From: an uncultured Bacilli bacterium
GTDB lineage: Bacteria > Bacillota_I > Bacilli_A > RF39 > UBA660
Assembly (NCBI GenBank): GCA_947598485.1
Contig: CANQFJ010000008.1
Coordinates: forward strand, 1-53,911
DNA: 53,911 bases
Direction of reading: 5' to 3'
The notes beneath the pieces are model-generated. The model was not told the DNA's origin. It did no database searches and saw nothing but the letters and a program-made list of their open reading frames with translations. The position numbers were made by a program, and so were the translations under genes. This document shows positions 45,045-52,176 of this stretch, one piece after another. Each line of letters begins with the position of its first letter. Position 1 is the stretch's first letter.

Positions 45045-46763
45045 ATGTTTATATTCAGCAAAATAAAAAGAAGATTAAAGTCTTATACTAGGTGGGGCAA
45101 ATTTTATACTTGGCAAGAAAGACATACTAAAGTACAAAACAAAACTATATATGAAATATTTAATGATTATGCCATAAGGCATTTAGATGATAATGCGATT
45201 GAGTATTTTGGCAAACACTTTACTTATAGAAAAATGCTTGAATTAATTCAAAATACTGCAGACTCTTTAATGAGTTTAGGCATAAAAAGATATGATATTG
45301 TTACAATAATTATGCCTAATACCCCTGAGGCTTTACTTATATTTTATGCTGTTTCAAAAGTTGGCGCTGTTTCCAATTTTATTCATCCTCTTTCAAGTAG
45401 TATTGAAATTAATAATTGTCTTAAAAATACCCAAAGTAAATATGTCTTTGTAATTGATGCCTCTTATGATAAGTTAGATTTTGACTTAAATAATACTAAT
45501 GTAGAAAATATAATCGGTATTAGTGCCGGTAGCTCGATGCCATTTTATATGCGTTTTGCTTATTATTTAAAAGCGGGTCATAAATATAAGAAACCACATA
45601 AAGAAAAAATCATGAGTTGGCGAAAGTTTTTACTATTAAAAAGTGAAAGAGTAAATATTATTAAAGATAAAGATGTTAGAGATAATCCTGCGGTTATTCT
45701 CCAAAGTGGAGGCACTACAGGAGTTTCTAAAGGAATAGTTCTATCAAATGGTAACTTTGCTTCAATGTTTTTTCAAGCTAAAACCTTTTGGAAAGGCGTA
45801 GTACCTGGTGACAAGATATTATCAATTATGCCTGTTTTTCATGGCTTTGGTCTTGCCCTTTCTATTCACTGTCCTATAAGCATGGGTGTTGAGAGTATTC
45901 TAGTACCTCAATTTAGTGCTAAAACATTTGATAAACTTTTAAACAAGCATAAACCAAATTTAGTGTTTGGCGTTCCAACATTATTCGAAGCTTTAACTCA
46001 GTCTAATAATGTTAAAAATCTAGATTTGTCTTGTTTAAAATATATTGTAAGTGGTGGCGATAGTTTGTCTTCATCATTACAACAAAAAATAAATAATTAT
46101 TTGAAGGAGCATGGAGCATCTTGCAAAGTTAGCCAAGGTTATGGAATGACCGAGTGTTTAGCAGGTGCTGTAGTTAATTTAGGTATTAATGATAAACCGG
46201 GATGCATAGGGATACCAGGACCACAGATTGATATTAAAATTTGTGAGCCATATAGTCAAAAAGAAGTTAGAGATGGTGTTGAGGGAGAAATATGCATATC
46301 TTCACCTACAGTTATGCTAGGTTATCTAAATAATGAAGAGGAAACCAATAATGCTTTGCAAATTCACTCGGATGGCTTTACTTGGCTTCATACGGGAGAC
46401 TTGGGATATATTGATCCAAAAGATAGAATGATATATTATACACAAAGACTTAAAAGAATGATTATTTCAAGTGGCTATAATGTATATCCAAGTCAAATTG
46501 AGGAAGTAATTGAATCTCATGAAGCAGTTCTTTCTTGTACTGTAGTAGGCATACCTCATCCATATAAAGTTGAAGTTGCCAAAGCTTGCATCGTATTAAA
46601 AAATAATTACTTAGATACTCCGCTTCTTAGAGCTAGCATTAGAAAACATTGTGAGAAAAATTTGGCTAAGTATGAATGGCCGTATAAATATGATTTTAGA
46701 AAATCATTACCTAAAACTAAACTAGGTAAAATAGATTTTAAAAAGTTACAAGAGGAAGAATAG
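45045..46763 (+). CDS. AMP-dependent synthetase/ligase (acyl-CoA synthetase-like)
   Basis: A 572-residue adenylate-forming enzyme. The AMP-binding P-loop SGGTTGVSKG is near residue 218. QGYGMTECLAG, WLHTGDLGYIDP and the C-terminal KRMIISSGYNVYPSQIEE and PKTKLGKIDFKKL (catalytic Lys) follow in order. It should activate a carboxylic acid with ATP, probably for thioester formation. The acid is unknown. It stands alone, with TGCTAAAAT at 45013-45021 as a possible -10 region and its own terminator. Confidence 0.9.
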   Translation: MFIFSKIKRRLKSYTRWGKFYTWQERHTKVQNKTIYEIFNDYAIRHLDDNAIEYFGKHFTYRKMLELIQNTADSLMSLGIKRYDIVTIIMPNTPEALLIFYAVSKVGAVSNFIHPLSSSIEINNCLKNTQSKYVFVIDASYDKLDFDLNNTNVENIIGISAGSSMPFYMRFAYYLKAGHKYKKPHKEKIMSWRKFLLLKSERVNIIKDKDVRDNPAVILQSGGTTGVSKGIVLSNGNFASMFFQAKTFWKGVVPGDKILSIMPVFHGFGLALSIHCPISMGVESILVPQFSAKTFDKLLNKHKPNLVFGVPTLFEALTQSNNVKNLDLSCLKYIVSGGDSLSSSLQQKINNYLKEHGASCKVSQGYGMTECLAGAVVNLGINDKPGCIGIPGPQIDIKICEPYSQKEVRDGVEGEICISSPTVMLGYLNNEEETNNALQIHSDGFTWLHTGDLGYIDPKDRMIYYTQRLKRMIISSGYNVYPSQIEEVIESHEAVLSCTVVGIPHPYKVEVAKACIVLKNNYLDTPLLRASIRKHCEKNLAKYEWPYKYDFRKSLPKTKLGKIDFKKLQEEE

Positions 46764-46786
46764 AACTTATTACAAGTTCTTTTTCT
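46762..46786 (+). terminator. Terminator after AMP-ligase gene
   Basis: AGAACTT pairs with AAGTTCT around ATTAC, followed by four T. Confidence 0.7.
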
Positions 46787-46787
46787 A

Positions 46788-46816
46788 TTGGATAATAAAT
46801 AAAATTATGATAGAAT
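46788..46816 (+). promoter_or_regulatory. Promoter for the 190-aa gene
   Basis: TTGGAT (46788-46793) and TAGAAT (46811-46816) are 17 bp apart, with TGA before the -10 box. Confidence 0.5.
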
Positions 46817-46841
46817 AAAACACATATAAAAAGGAGAGAAA

Positions 46842-47414
46842 ATGAATAATTATAATTTTACGTCTATGAATGACGATGATATAAAAAATGTTTTCCCTAG
46901 CTATTATGAATATTTTAACCATATATACGGAACTTCTTTGTTTACGGATTTATGTAGAAAAAGAATAACCAAAGGAGAATACAAATCTAAAACTTTAGCG
47001 GTTTTTGATCCTGCATATGGGCAAGCAAAAGAAGCCATGGCTAAAAGTGAAAACGGAGATATAAAAATTGTCATCATGCGAACAGCTGAAGGGCAAGATA
47101 TAGGTTATTTTCGCATTAGATTTTTAAATATTGAAGGGGTGAATATTGCCTGTGTAGCAGAACTAGTATTACCTACTGAGCTTGAAGGCAATAGAGCAGA
47201 TAGTTTAAAAGAAATGATAAGTGCAATAGAAACACAAGTTGCTACGGATTGCCTTGATACAGATAGATTAGATTTTGAAGTAGGAGTAAATGATTTGGAA
47301 ATGCAAATAGCTCTTGTTGAAGCAGGATGTATACCTTTACCTGGACAAGATGATAGCGCAAAATTAACTTTTATGTACGAAAAGCAATTAAGAAAACAAA
47401 AAGCTACCCGATAG
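46842..47414 (+). CDS. Possible divergent GNAT-like protein (190 aa)
   Basis: The pattern IACVAELVLPTELEGNRADSL, then a helix, then LDFEVGVNDLEMQIALVEAGCIPL, resembles strand 4 to strand 5 of GNAT acetyltransferases, but no clear acetyl-CoA loop is seen. The function is unknown. Its last 11 bp overlap the convergent CoaE-like gene inside a hairpin. Confidence 0.5.
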   Translation: MNNYNFTSMNDDDIKNVFPSYYEYFNHIYGTSLFTDLCRKRITKGEYKSKTLAVFDPAYGQAKEAMAKSENGDIKIVIMRTAEGQDIGYFRIRFLNIEGVNIACVAELVLPTELEGNRADSLKEMISAIETQVATDCLDTDRLDFEVGVNDLEMQIALVEAGCIPLPGQDDSAKLTFMYEKQLRKQKATR

Positions 47415-47427
47415 TAGCCTTTTTTCT
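47404..47427. terminator. Bidirectional terminator at overlapping gene ends
   Basis: GCTAC (47404-47408) pairs with GTAGC (47415-47419), with a T-run to the right and an A-rich tract to the left. Stop codons of both convergent genes lie in it. Confidence 0.6.
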
Positions 47428-48018
47428 TGCAACATTTTCATCTTGGACAATACTATTTGCAATGTCTATTAATTGGTCACTTAAAGAATGGTCATTATCA
47501 TTATACACGTTAAATGAAGGCGTAGGGCCTTCACAATTTCTTTGAGAATTTCTTACTCTTCGTTGAAGATATTGATCATTCCAATGGTCGATTGCTCCAT
47601 CTTTAGTAAGACGCGCCTTTAATCTTGCAATTTTAACCTCATCATTACCATTGACTAAAATCGTGTAATCACATCTGTCAAAAAGATCTATATAGCTAAG
47701 AAAGGCCCAGTCTACTATAACGTAATCCATATCACGATAAGCATCGATAAAGTCCATAGCATCTTTTTCTACATCGCTTTTAATTGTATCCATCCAAACA
47801 ACATTATTTTCATTTTTGCTAGAAATATAGCTTAATAGATGTTTAGGTTTTTGCGTTATACCAAATTTTTGGCATAATTCATCGGCTTTTTCAAAAGTAT
47901 ATTTATGCATAGAATGATCAAGATGTAGGACAACGGAATCATCTAATAATTGATTTAGGATATTAGTTACAGTACTTTTACCAGCACCAGATCCGCCATA
48001 TACACCAATTAATTTCAT
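47404..48018 (-). CDS. P-loop kinase, dephospho-CoA kinase-like
   Basis: A 204-residue protein with Walker A GVYGGSGAGKSTVTN at the start, YVIVDWAFLSYIDLF in the middle and VNGNDEVKIARLKARLTKDGA, an arrangement like CoaE. CoaE phosphorylates dephospho-CoA in the last step of CoA synthesis. It is divergent, so a different nucleotide kinase is possible. The promoter and ribosome binding site AAAGGAG are clear on the minus strand. Confidence 0.65.
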   Translation of the reverse strand: MKLIGVYGGSGAGKSTVTNILNQLLDDSVVLHLDHSMHKYTFEKADELCQKFGITQKPKHLLSYISSKNENNVVWMDTIKSDVEKDAMDFIDAYRDMDYVIVDWAFLSYIDLFDRCDYTILVNGNDEVKIARLKARLTKDGAIDHWNDQYLQRRVRNSQRNCEGPTPSFNVYNDNDHSLSDQLIDIANSIVQDENVARKKATIG

Positions 48019-48041
48019 ATTACTCCTTTTTTTTGCTATTT

Positions 48042-48069
48042 ATTATAGATATTAAACCTAAAATGTCAA
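48042..48069 (-). promoter_or_regulatory. Promoter for the CoaE-like gene
   Basis: On the minus strand a perfect TTGACA and a perfect TATAAT are 16 bp apart. Confidence 0.7.
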
Positions 48070-48142
48070 TCTATTAAATATACAAATAATGCTATTATGG
48101 AAATTAAAATAAGTAGTATAATATTGTTTGAAAGGTTATATT

Positions 48143-48346
48143 ATGGGTATAATTTGGGAATTAATAAAACTTTTAGGAGAAACTCCATCGCCAAAAGATA
48201 AGGAAAAAGAACGTAAAGAAAAGGAATTTAATGAGTTAGCAGACTATCTAGGCATGACAGAAGATGAAAAAGAAGACTGTAAGTTAAGTGGGATAACTCC
48301 TGAGGAATGGGCCGAAGAAAATGACCCGGATTATGAAGATGATTAA
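48143..48346 (+). CDS. Small acidic hypothetical protein (67 aa)
   Basis: ATG 48143 follows GAAAGG; the ORF track begins at an upstream TTG. The protein has a hydrophobic start, a Lys/Glu-rich centre and a very acidic end (ENDPDYEDD). I do not recognise it. TATAAT at 48117-48122 may be its -10 box. The next gene begins one base after its stop. Confidence 0.55.
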   Translation: MGIIWELIKLLGETPSPKDKEKERKEKEFNELADYLGMTEDEKEDCKLSGITPEEWAEENDPDYEDD

Positions 48347-48347
48347 T

Positions 48348-48833
48348 ATGGATGATAAGATAAGAGAATTAATTAAAATATTAACGGATAATAATAAAAC
48401 TATTAGCACAATGGAATCTTGTACAGGTGGAGGTCTTGCTAATGCTATAACAAGTATTGAAGGTGCAAGTGATATCCTAAGATTTAGTGCCGTTACTTAT
48501 TCAAATGAATATAAAATTAAAATGGGCGTAAGTAAAGATGTTATTGATAAATACACAGTTTATAGTATTGAAACCGCAAGAGAGATGGCCTATAACATCG
48601 CCAAATTTGCTGAATTCAATTATGGTGTAGGCATAACAGGTAAACTTAATAGAGCTGATAAGCAAAATTTATTTGGTGAAGATAATAAAGTCTTTTTTAG
48701 TATTTATGATAAAGATAATGATAAATACTATGATAGTGATTTAATAGTCAAAGGACCAAGTCGCAGAAAAAACAAAGAAGAAGTAATAAACAAGATAATA
48801 GATAATTTACTTAAAATAATTAAAGGTTACTAG
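48348..48833 (+). CDS. CinA C-terminal-like amidohydrolase (PncC family)
   Basis: A protein of about 161 residues matching the CinA C-terminal/PncC family, which deamidates nicotinamide mononucleotide in NAD recycling. The active-site motif TMESCTGGGLANAITSI is clear, as is FSAVTYSNEYKIKMGV. The canonical GIAGP.GG motif is altered to GITGKLNRAD, so activity is uncertain. Starts at 48321 or 48333 are possible. I prefer 48348, just after the upstream stop. Confidence 0.75.
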   Translation: MDDKIRELIKILTDNNKTISTMESCTGGGLANAITSIEGASDILRFSAVTYSNEYKIKMGVSKDVIDKYTVYSIETAREMAYNIAKFAEFNYGVGITGKLNRADKQNLFGEDNKVFFSIYDKDNDKYYDSDLIVKGPSRRKNKEEVINKIIDNLLKIIKGY

Positions 48834-48849
48834 CAATAGTAATTTTTTT
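48827..48849 (+). terminator. Terminator after PncC-like gene
   Basis: TTACTA pairs with TAGTAA around GCAA, followed by seven T. It overlaps the gene's stop codon. Confidence 0.7.
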
Positions 48850-48856
48850 AATTTAA

Positions 48857-48886
48857 TGTAACCAAATTATAACTTAGAAAGTATTA
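48857..48886 (+). promoter_or_regulatory. Possible ECF-type promoter for the sigma factor gene
   Basis: TGTAACC (48857-48863) lies 17 bp before GTATTA. ECF factors recognise an AAC-type -35 and a CGT-type -10, and many autoregulate. No sigma-A -35 fits the TATTAT present here. Confidence 0.35.
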
Positions 48887-48917
48887 TTAGTGAGATGTCT
48901 CAAAAGAGGAGTTTAAC

Positions 48918-49382
48918 ATGATAGATTTTGATAATATATATGAAGAGTATAAAAACACCGTTTATCACTTAGCAATAAGTTATCTCAAAAATTCTTATGA
49001 TGCTGAAGACATAGTTCAAAATGTTTTCTTAAAACTTCATAAGAATTTAGCAAAGCTAGAAAATGATAATCATATTAAAAACTGGCTTATTAGAGTGACT
49101 ATTAATGAGTGTAAGACTTATCTATTATCAAACTGGCATAAAAAAGTAAGGCCCTTTGTAGATAATGAAGAAAATTCTATAAAAGATCCTGTTAAAGATG
49201 ATGAAACATTAAATAGTGTATTCTTACTACCTAAGAAGGACCGTTTAATAATTCACTTATATTATTATGAAAATTATAAAGTAAAAGAAATAGCTAGTAT
49301 TTTAAAAATAAAAGAAAATACTGTTAAACAAAGATTAGCAAGATCAAGAGAAAAACTAAAAGACATTTTAAAGGAGGAATAA
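48918..49382 (+). CDS. ECF-subfamily RNA polymerase sigma factor
   Basis: A 154-residue sigma factor with regions 2 and 4 only. Region 2 has YLKNSYDAEDIVQNVFLKLHK. Region 4 has LLPKKDRLIIHLYYYENYKV and the helix-turn-helix KEIASILKIKENTVKQRLAR. It would direct a stress or envelope regulon. Its 3' end contains AAGGAGG, the ribosome binding site of the next gene, so the pair is coupled as expected for sigma and anti-sigma. Confidence 0.9.
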   Translation: MIDFDNIYEEYKNTVYHLAISYLKNSYDAEDIVQNVFLKLHKNLAKLENDNHIKNWLIRVTINECKTYLLSNWHKKVRPFVDNEENSIKDPVKDDETLNSVFLLPKKDRLIIHLYYYENYKVKEIASILKIKENTVKQRLARSREKLKDILKEE

Positions 49383-49384
49383 GT

Positions 49385-50203
49385 ACGAATAAGTATAAAG
49401 ATAGTTTTAAAAAATATGAAGTTAAAGATGAAGTCAAAGAAAATATTATGCGAAAAATAGAAAATCCTAAAAGATTTAAAGCCTGTTATGCTCTATTATT
49501 CGTGGGTATATTAGGTATTATATCTCTTACTACAGTATATGCTGAGCAGATAAAAGAGTTCTTTAAATCATGGAGCGTAGAAGACTCTGCTGCTATTGTG
49601 CCTGAGGGAGCATCCGTTGATGTAATTGCCCAAAAGACTAACTTTGATGCTGTTAAACTCGAAGAAAATCATAAACGAAGCGAAGAAATGCCCGTGAGTC
49701 AGGCTGAAGAAGAAATAGGAATAGATTTACTAAAATATAAAGATAATAAAGTTGTTTATACCTTAGGTAATTTCTATAATAAAGAGGGTTTAGTTTCTGA
49801 TATTTATGTAGGATACGAAATGATATATCAAGATAAAGATATATCTGAATTTGAAAACATTACCGAAGGCAATAATAAGATCAAAAGACTTAGTCTTCAT
49901 GCTGATATTTATACCAATAATTTTGAAGAAGATGCTTTGCTTAATGATTTATGGTTTATTTATGTTGATGGAGACAACCCAAATTTAAGTAATTATCAAA
50001 AAATAGATCTAAAGAATATAGGTGTTACAGCAGTATACTATGAGATTGATACTAGAGATCCAGAAAAAGATCCAAAAACAGATAGGTTTCAAAGTGTGGG
50101 TAATGAATTAAGATTTGCTTATAAAGGAGTAGCTTATACTTTGACTGGTCAAAATATGACTTTAGAGGAAGTTATTAATATAGCTAATGAATTAAGCATT
50201 TAA
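49385..50203 (+). CDS. Putative membrane anti-sigma factor, apparent ACG start
   Basis: The ORF track starts at ATG 49448, which has no ribosome binding site. Upstream the frame stays open, and ACG 49385 stands exactly 7 nt after AAGGAGG. From there the protein would begin (M)NKYKDSFKKYEVKDEVKENI, the usual kind of anti-sigma N-terminus. This gives 272 residues with one membrane segment (YALLFVGILGIISLTTVYA) and an external C-terminal domain. Position after an ECF gene supports the role. Either ACG initiates or the original ATG has mutated. Confidence 0.65.
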   Translation, partial: TNKYKDSFKKYEVKDEVKENIMRKIENPKRFKACYALLFVGILGIISLTTVYAEQIKEFFKSWSVEDSAAIVPEGASVDVIAQKTNFDAVKLEENHKRSEEMPVSQAEEEIGIDLLKYKDNKVVYTLGNFYNKEGLVSDIYVGYEMIYQDKDISEFENITEGNNKIKRLSLHADIYTNNFEEDALLNDLWFIYVDGDNPNLSNYQKIDLKNIGVTAVYYEIDTRDPEKDPKTDRFQSVGNELRFAYKGVAYTLTGQNMTLEEVINIANELSI

Positions 50204-50215
50204 ATACATTAAAAA

Positions 50216-50241
50216 GGATAACCAAGGTGGTTATCTTTTTT
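50216..50241. terminator. Bidirectional terminator
   Basis: GATAACC pairs with GGTTATC around AAGGT, with TTTTTT on the right and AAAAA on the left. It serves both the anti-sigma gene and the convergent macrodomain gene. Confidence 0.75.
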
Positions 50242-50243
50242 GG

Positions 50244-50768
50244 TTAGTTATTTATATTTAGCATCTCACGATATATAGTATAATCTAATTCTTCATAGCA
50301 AACAAATATAACATTAATTTTATCATAACTACTATTAGAAACGGTATCTATAGCAATTTTGCAGGCTCTAGCTTTAGGAAAACGAAATGCTCCGGTGCTT
50401 ATGCAAGGAAAAGCAATCGTTATTTCATCTAGGTTATTTTCTAGACGATACTGCTCTGCTAAAGCCATAGAGTTAATGTAACAATTTCTAAGTACTTGTT
50501 CTTCATCATGCTTACCATCTTTATATATAGGACCAACTGTATGAATAATTTTCTTGCATTTTAGATTATAAGCATTAGTTATTTTAGCTTCACCATCTTT
50601 GCAACCACCAAGCTTACGGCATTCTTCTTTAAGCTCTGGCCCTGCCATATAGTGTATTGCTCCATCAACACCGCCGCCACCTAGTAAAGAGTTATTAGCA
50701 GCATTTACTATTATATCAACATCAAGTGTCGTTATATCTCCTAACAATACAGTTATTTTATTTACCAT
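50244..50768 (-). CDS. Macrodomain protein (ADP-ribose deacetylase-like)
   Basis: A 174-residue MacroD/YmdB-type protein. It has DIIVNAANNSLLGGGGVDGAIH, GEAKITNAYNLKCKKIIHTVGP and FPCISTGAFRFP, the ADP-ribose binding loops. The family hydrolyses O-acetyl-ADP-ribose or removes mono-ADP-ribose. No ADP-ribosyltransferase partner lies beside it. Confidence 0.93.
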   Translation of the reverse strand: MVNKITVLLGDITTLDVDIIVNAANNSLLGGGGVDGAIHYMAGPELKEECRKLGGCKDGEAKITNAYNLKCKKIIHTVGPIYKDGKHDEEQVLRNCYINSMALAEQYRLENNLDEITIAFPCISTGAFRFPKARACKIAIDTVSNSSYDKINVIFVCYEELDYTIYREMLNINN

Positions 50769-50798
50769 ATTATCACCGACCTTAGATTCAATATGATT

Positions 50799-50807
50799 AT
50801 TATACCA
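50799..50807 (-). promoter_or_regulatory. Extended -10 promoter for macrodomain gene
   Basis: On the minus strand TGG precedes a perfect TATAAT. The -35 region is poor. Confidence 0.45.
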
Positions 50808-50870
50808 TTAGCGAAGTAAATTAATTATATTAAATTTAGTAGCTTTAAAAGAACCATTTATTATTTATTT

Positions 50871-50879
50871 CATACCTTA
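50871..50879 (+). promoter_or_regulatory. Sigma-K/E-like -10 element before the truncated amidase
   Basis: CATACCTTA matches CATAnnnTA. AC at 50853-50854 lies 16 bp upstream, which fits the short sigma-K -35. The surrounding TTTCATACCTTATATTAGG is nearly identical (18 of 20) to the block before the LysM gene. Confidence 0.4.
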
Positions 50880-51158
50880 TATTAGGTGATTTTCATGAAT
50901 GATGAAAGAGCTAAGAAAAAGGTCGTAATTGACGCTGGGCATGGTGGTACCGATAGCGGAACAGTTCATAACGATATAGTAGAAAAGGACTTGACTTTAA
51001 AAATAAGTAATTATATTAAAGAAAGATTAGATGATTTAGGAATAGAAAATTCTTTAAGCAGAACTGGCGATGAATTGCTAGATCAAAATACAAGACCTGA
51101 ACGAATACAAAGCTTTTATGGCAATGGCAATGATGTTATAGTTTTATCCAATCACATA

Positions 51159-51180
51159 AATGCAGGAGGCTTAGATACTA
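51159..51180. other. Probable left attachment site
   Basis: The amidase similarity stops at the codons for AGG (gcaggaggc, ending 51170). This is the likely recombination junction of the serine-recombinase element. The right junction lies outside the window, so the core cannot be defined. Confidence 0.4.
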
Positions 51181-51199
51181 GTAATTATCAAGGATTAAG

Positions 51200-51208
51200 T
51201 GATATAAT
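51200..51208 (+). promoter_or_regulatory. Extended -10 promoter inside the element
   Basis: TGATATAAT lies 24 bp before the ATG at 51232. It supplies a promoter for the unknown gene that is independent of the amidase. Confidence 0.45.
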
Positions 51209-51231
51209 GTTTATGTATGGAGTTGAATTTT

Positions 51232-52170
51232 ATGTTAAATATGACGAAAGAAGATTCCTTAAGAAATTACTTAGGCAAAGAAAGAATACAAAATCTAAAA
51301 AAACTTTATATACTTGTTCAAGAAAACAATCTTGAAATTGATGATAAGGCTTATAATAATATGCTAGAAATCTTAAATAAGTATTCTTCTGCTAAAAAAA
51401 ATTATTTCTATACTTACTTTATAACTAAAAATATATTAGAGAAATATTGTGACTTAAGTTATAATGTAATATCTAAAATTACTATTTTAAAAAATGTAGA
51501 ACTTTATAAGATGCTTGATTTTATTAATGAATATACAAAGTTTAACTTGGACTTTAAAATATCAATAGTGGATGAATTTTCAAAAATTGGTATAATAGAA
51601 GAACGAGCTTTATTTAAACCAATATCAAGCGACTTATATAAAAAGCTTCTTCAAATTTTTAGTATAAAATATAAAAAGGGATACACTAAAGAATCTAGAG
51701 ACTTATATGAGCAATCAAAATTAAGCACTATTCAAAAGAAATCCAAATATATTACAAAGACTATTATATCATACAATAAAAATTCTTATTTAGTGAATCA
51801 AGAACATTTTATTAAACCTACTAATTCAGTTCTAGAAATTATGTGCTCTTTATCAGATATAATTGTAGATAATGAAGATGATTTTAAAAAGTTTATTGAT
51901 TATCTATATAAACTGTTTTGGGAAAATAATGTAAAAAATTATGCTAAAAATAAAGAACTAGATTTTATAAATAATATTAGGAGGTATTATTATCATGATT
52001 TAGAACACGGAAAAAACACTGATGTGAAAAAGAAATTTAAGCATGTTAAAGATTTTTACATAGAGTCAATTAATAAAAGCATACCTAAAACAGCAAAGGA
52101 TTGGCAAAATATTCAGGAACACATCTATGACCTGTTAATAGAATTTTTAGAGAAAATAGAAATAAAATAG
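51232..52170 (+). CDS. Unknown protein with possible HEPN-like C-terminus
   Basis: The product of about 312 residues is not one I recognise. It is Lys/Asn/Tyr-rich and helical. Near residues 245-300 the segment IRRYYYHDLEHGK followed by TAKDWQNIQEHIYDLL resembles HEPN-type domains (RxxxxH motif), often RNases in toxin or defence systems. ATG 51232 has GGAG 9 nt upstream; the ORF-track ATG at 51217 is closer to the promoter and less likely. It ends 6 bp from the convergent recombinase. Confidence 0.55.
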   Translation: MLNMTKEDSLRNYLGKERIQNLKKLYILVQENNLEIDDKAYNNMLEILNKYSSAKKNYFYTYFITKNILEKYCDLSYNVISKITILKNVELYKMLDFINEYTKFNLDFKISIVDEFSKIGIIEERALFKPISSDLYKKLLQIFSIKYKKGYTKESRDLYEQSKLSTIQKKSKYITKTIISYNKNSYLVNQEHFIKPTNSVLEIMCSLSDIIVDNEDDFKKFIDYLYKLFWENNVKNYAKNKELDFINNIRRYYYHDLEHGKNTDVKKKFKHVKDFYIESINKSIPKTAKDWQNIQEHIYDLLIEFLEKIEIK

Positions 52171-52176
52171 CTAGTA

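Larger units (their letters stand above)
50895..51335 (+). pseudogene. Amidase_3 gene interrupted by an integrated element
   Basis: Residues 1 to about 92 are a good N-acetylmuramoyl-L-alanine amidase: H16 (DAGHGG), E30 (DIVEKDLTLK) and H87 (LSNHINAGG) are the zinc ligands. After HINAGG the similarity ends, and the frame runs on for 54 unrelated residues. The last catalytic motif (E in a GFLSN-like segment) is missing. No frame downstream restores it. There is no signal peptide, so the enzyme acted in the cytosol-facing compartment (mother cell) or was exported otherwise. ATG 50895 follows TTAGGTGAT; the ORF-track GTG is part of the ribosome binding site. Confidence 0.75.

Noticed and set aside
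51171-51335. Amidase truncation as a simple frameshift
   Set aside because: None of the frames after 51171 encodes the missing catalytic part of the amidase; a recombinase element follows, so insertion fits better.
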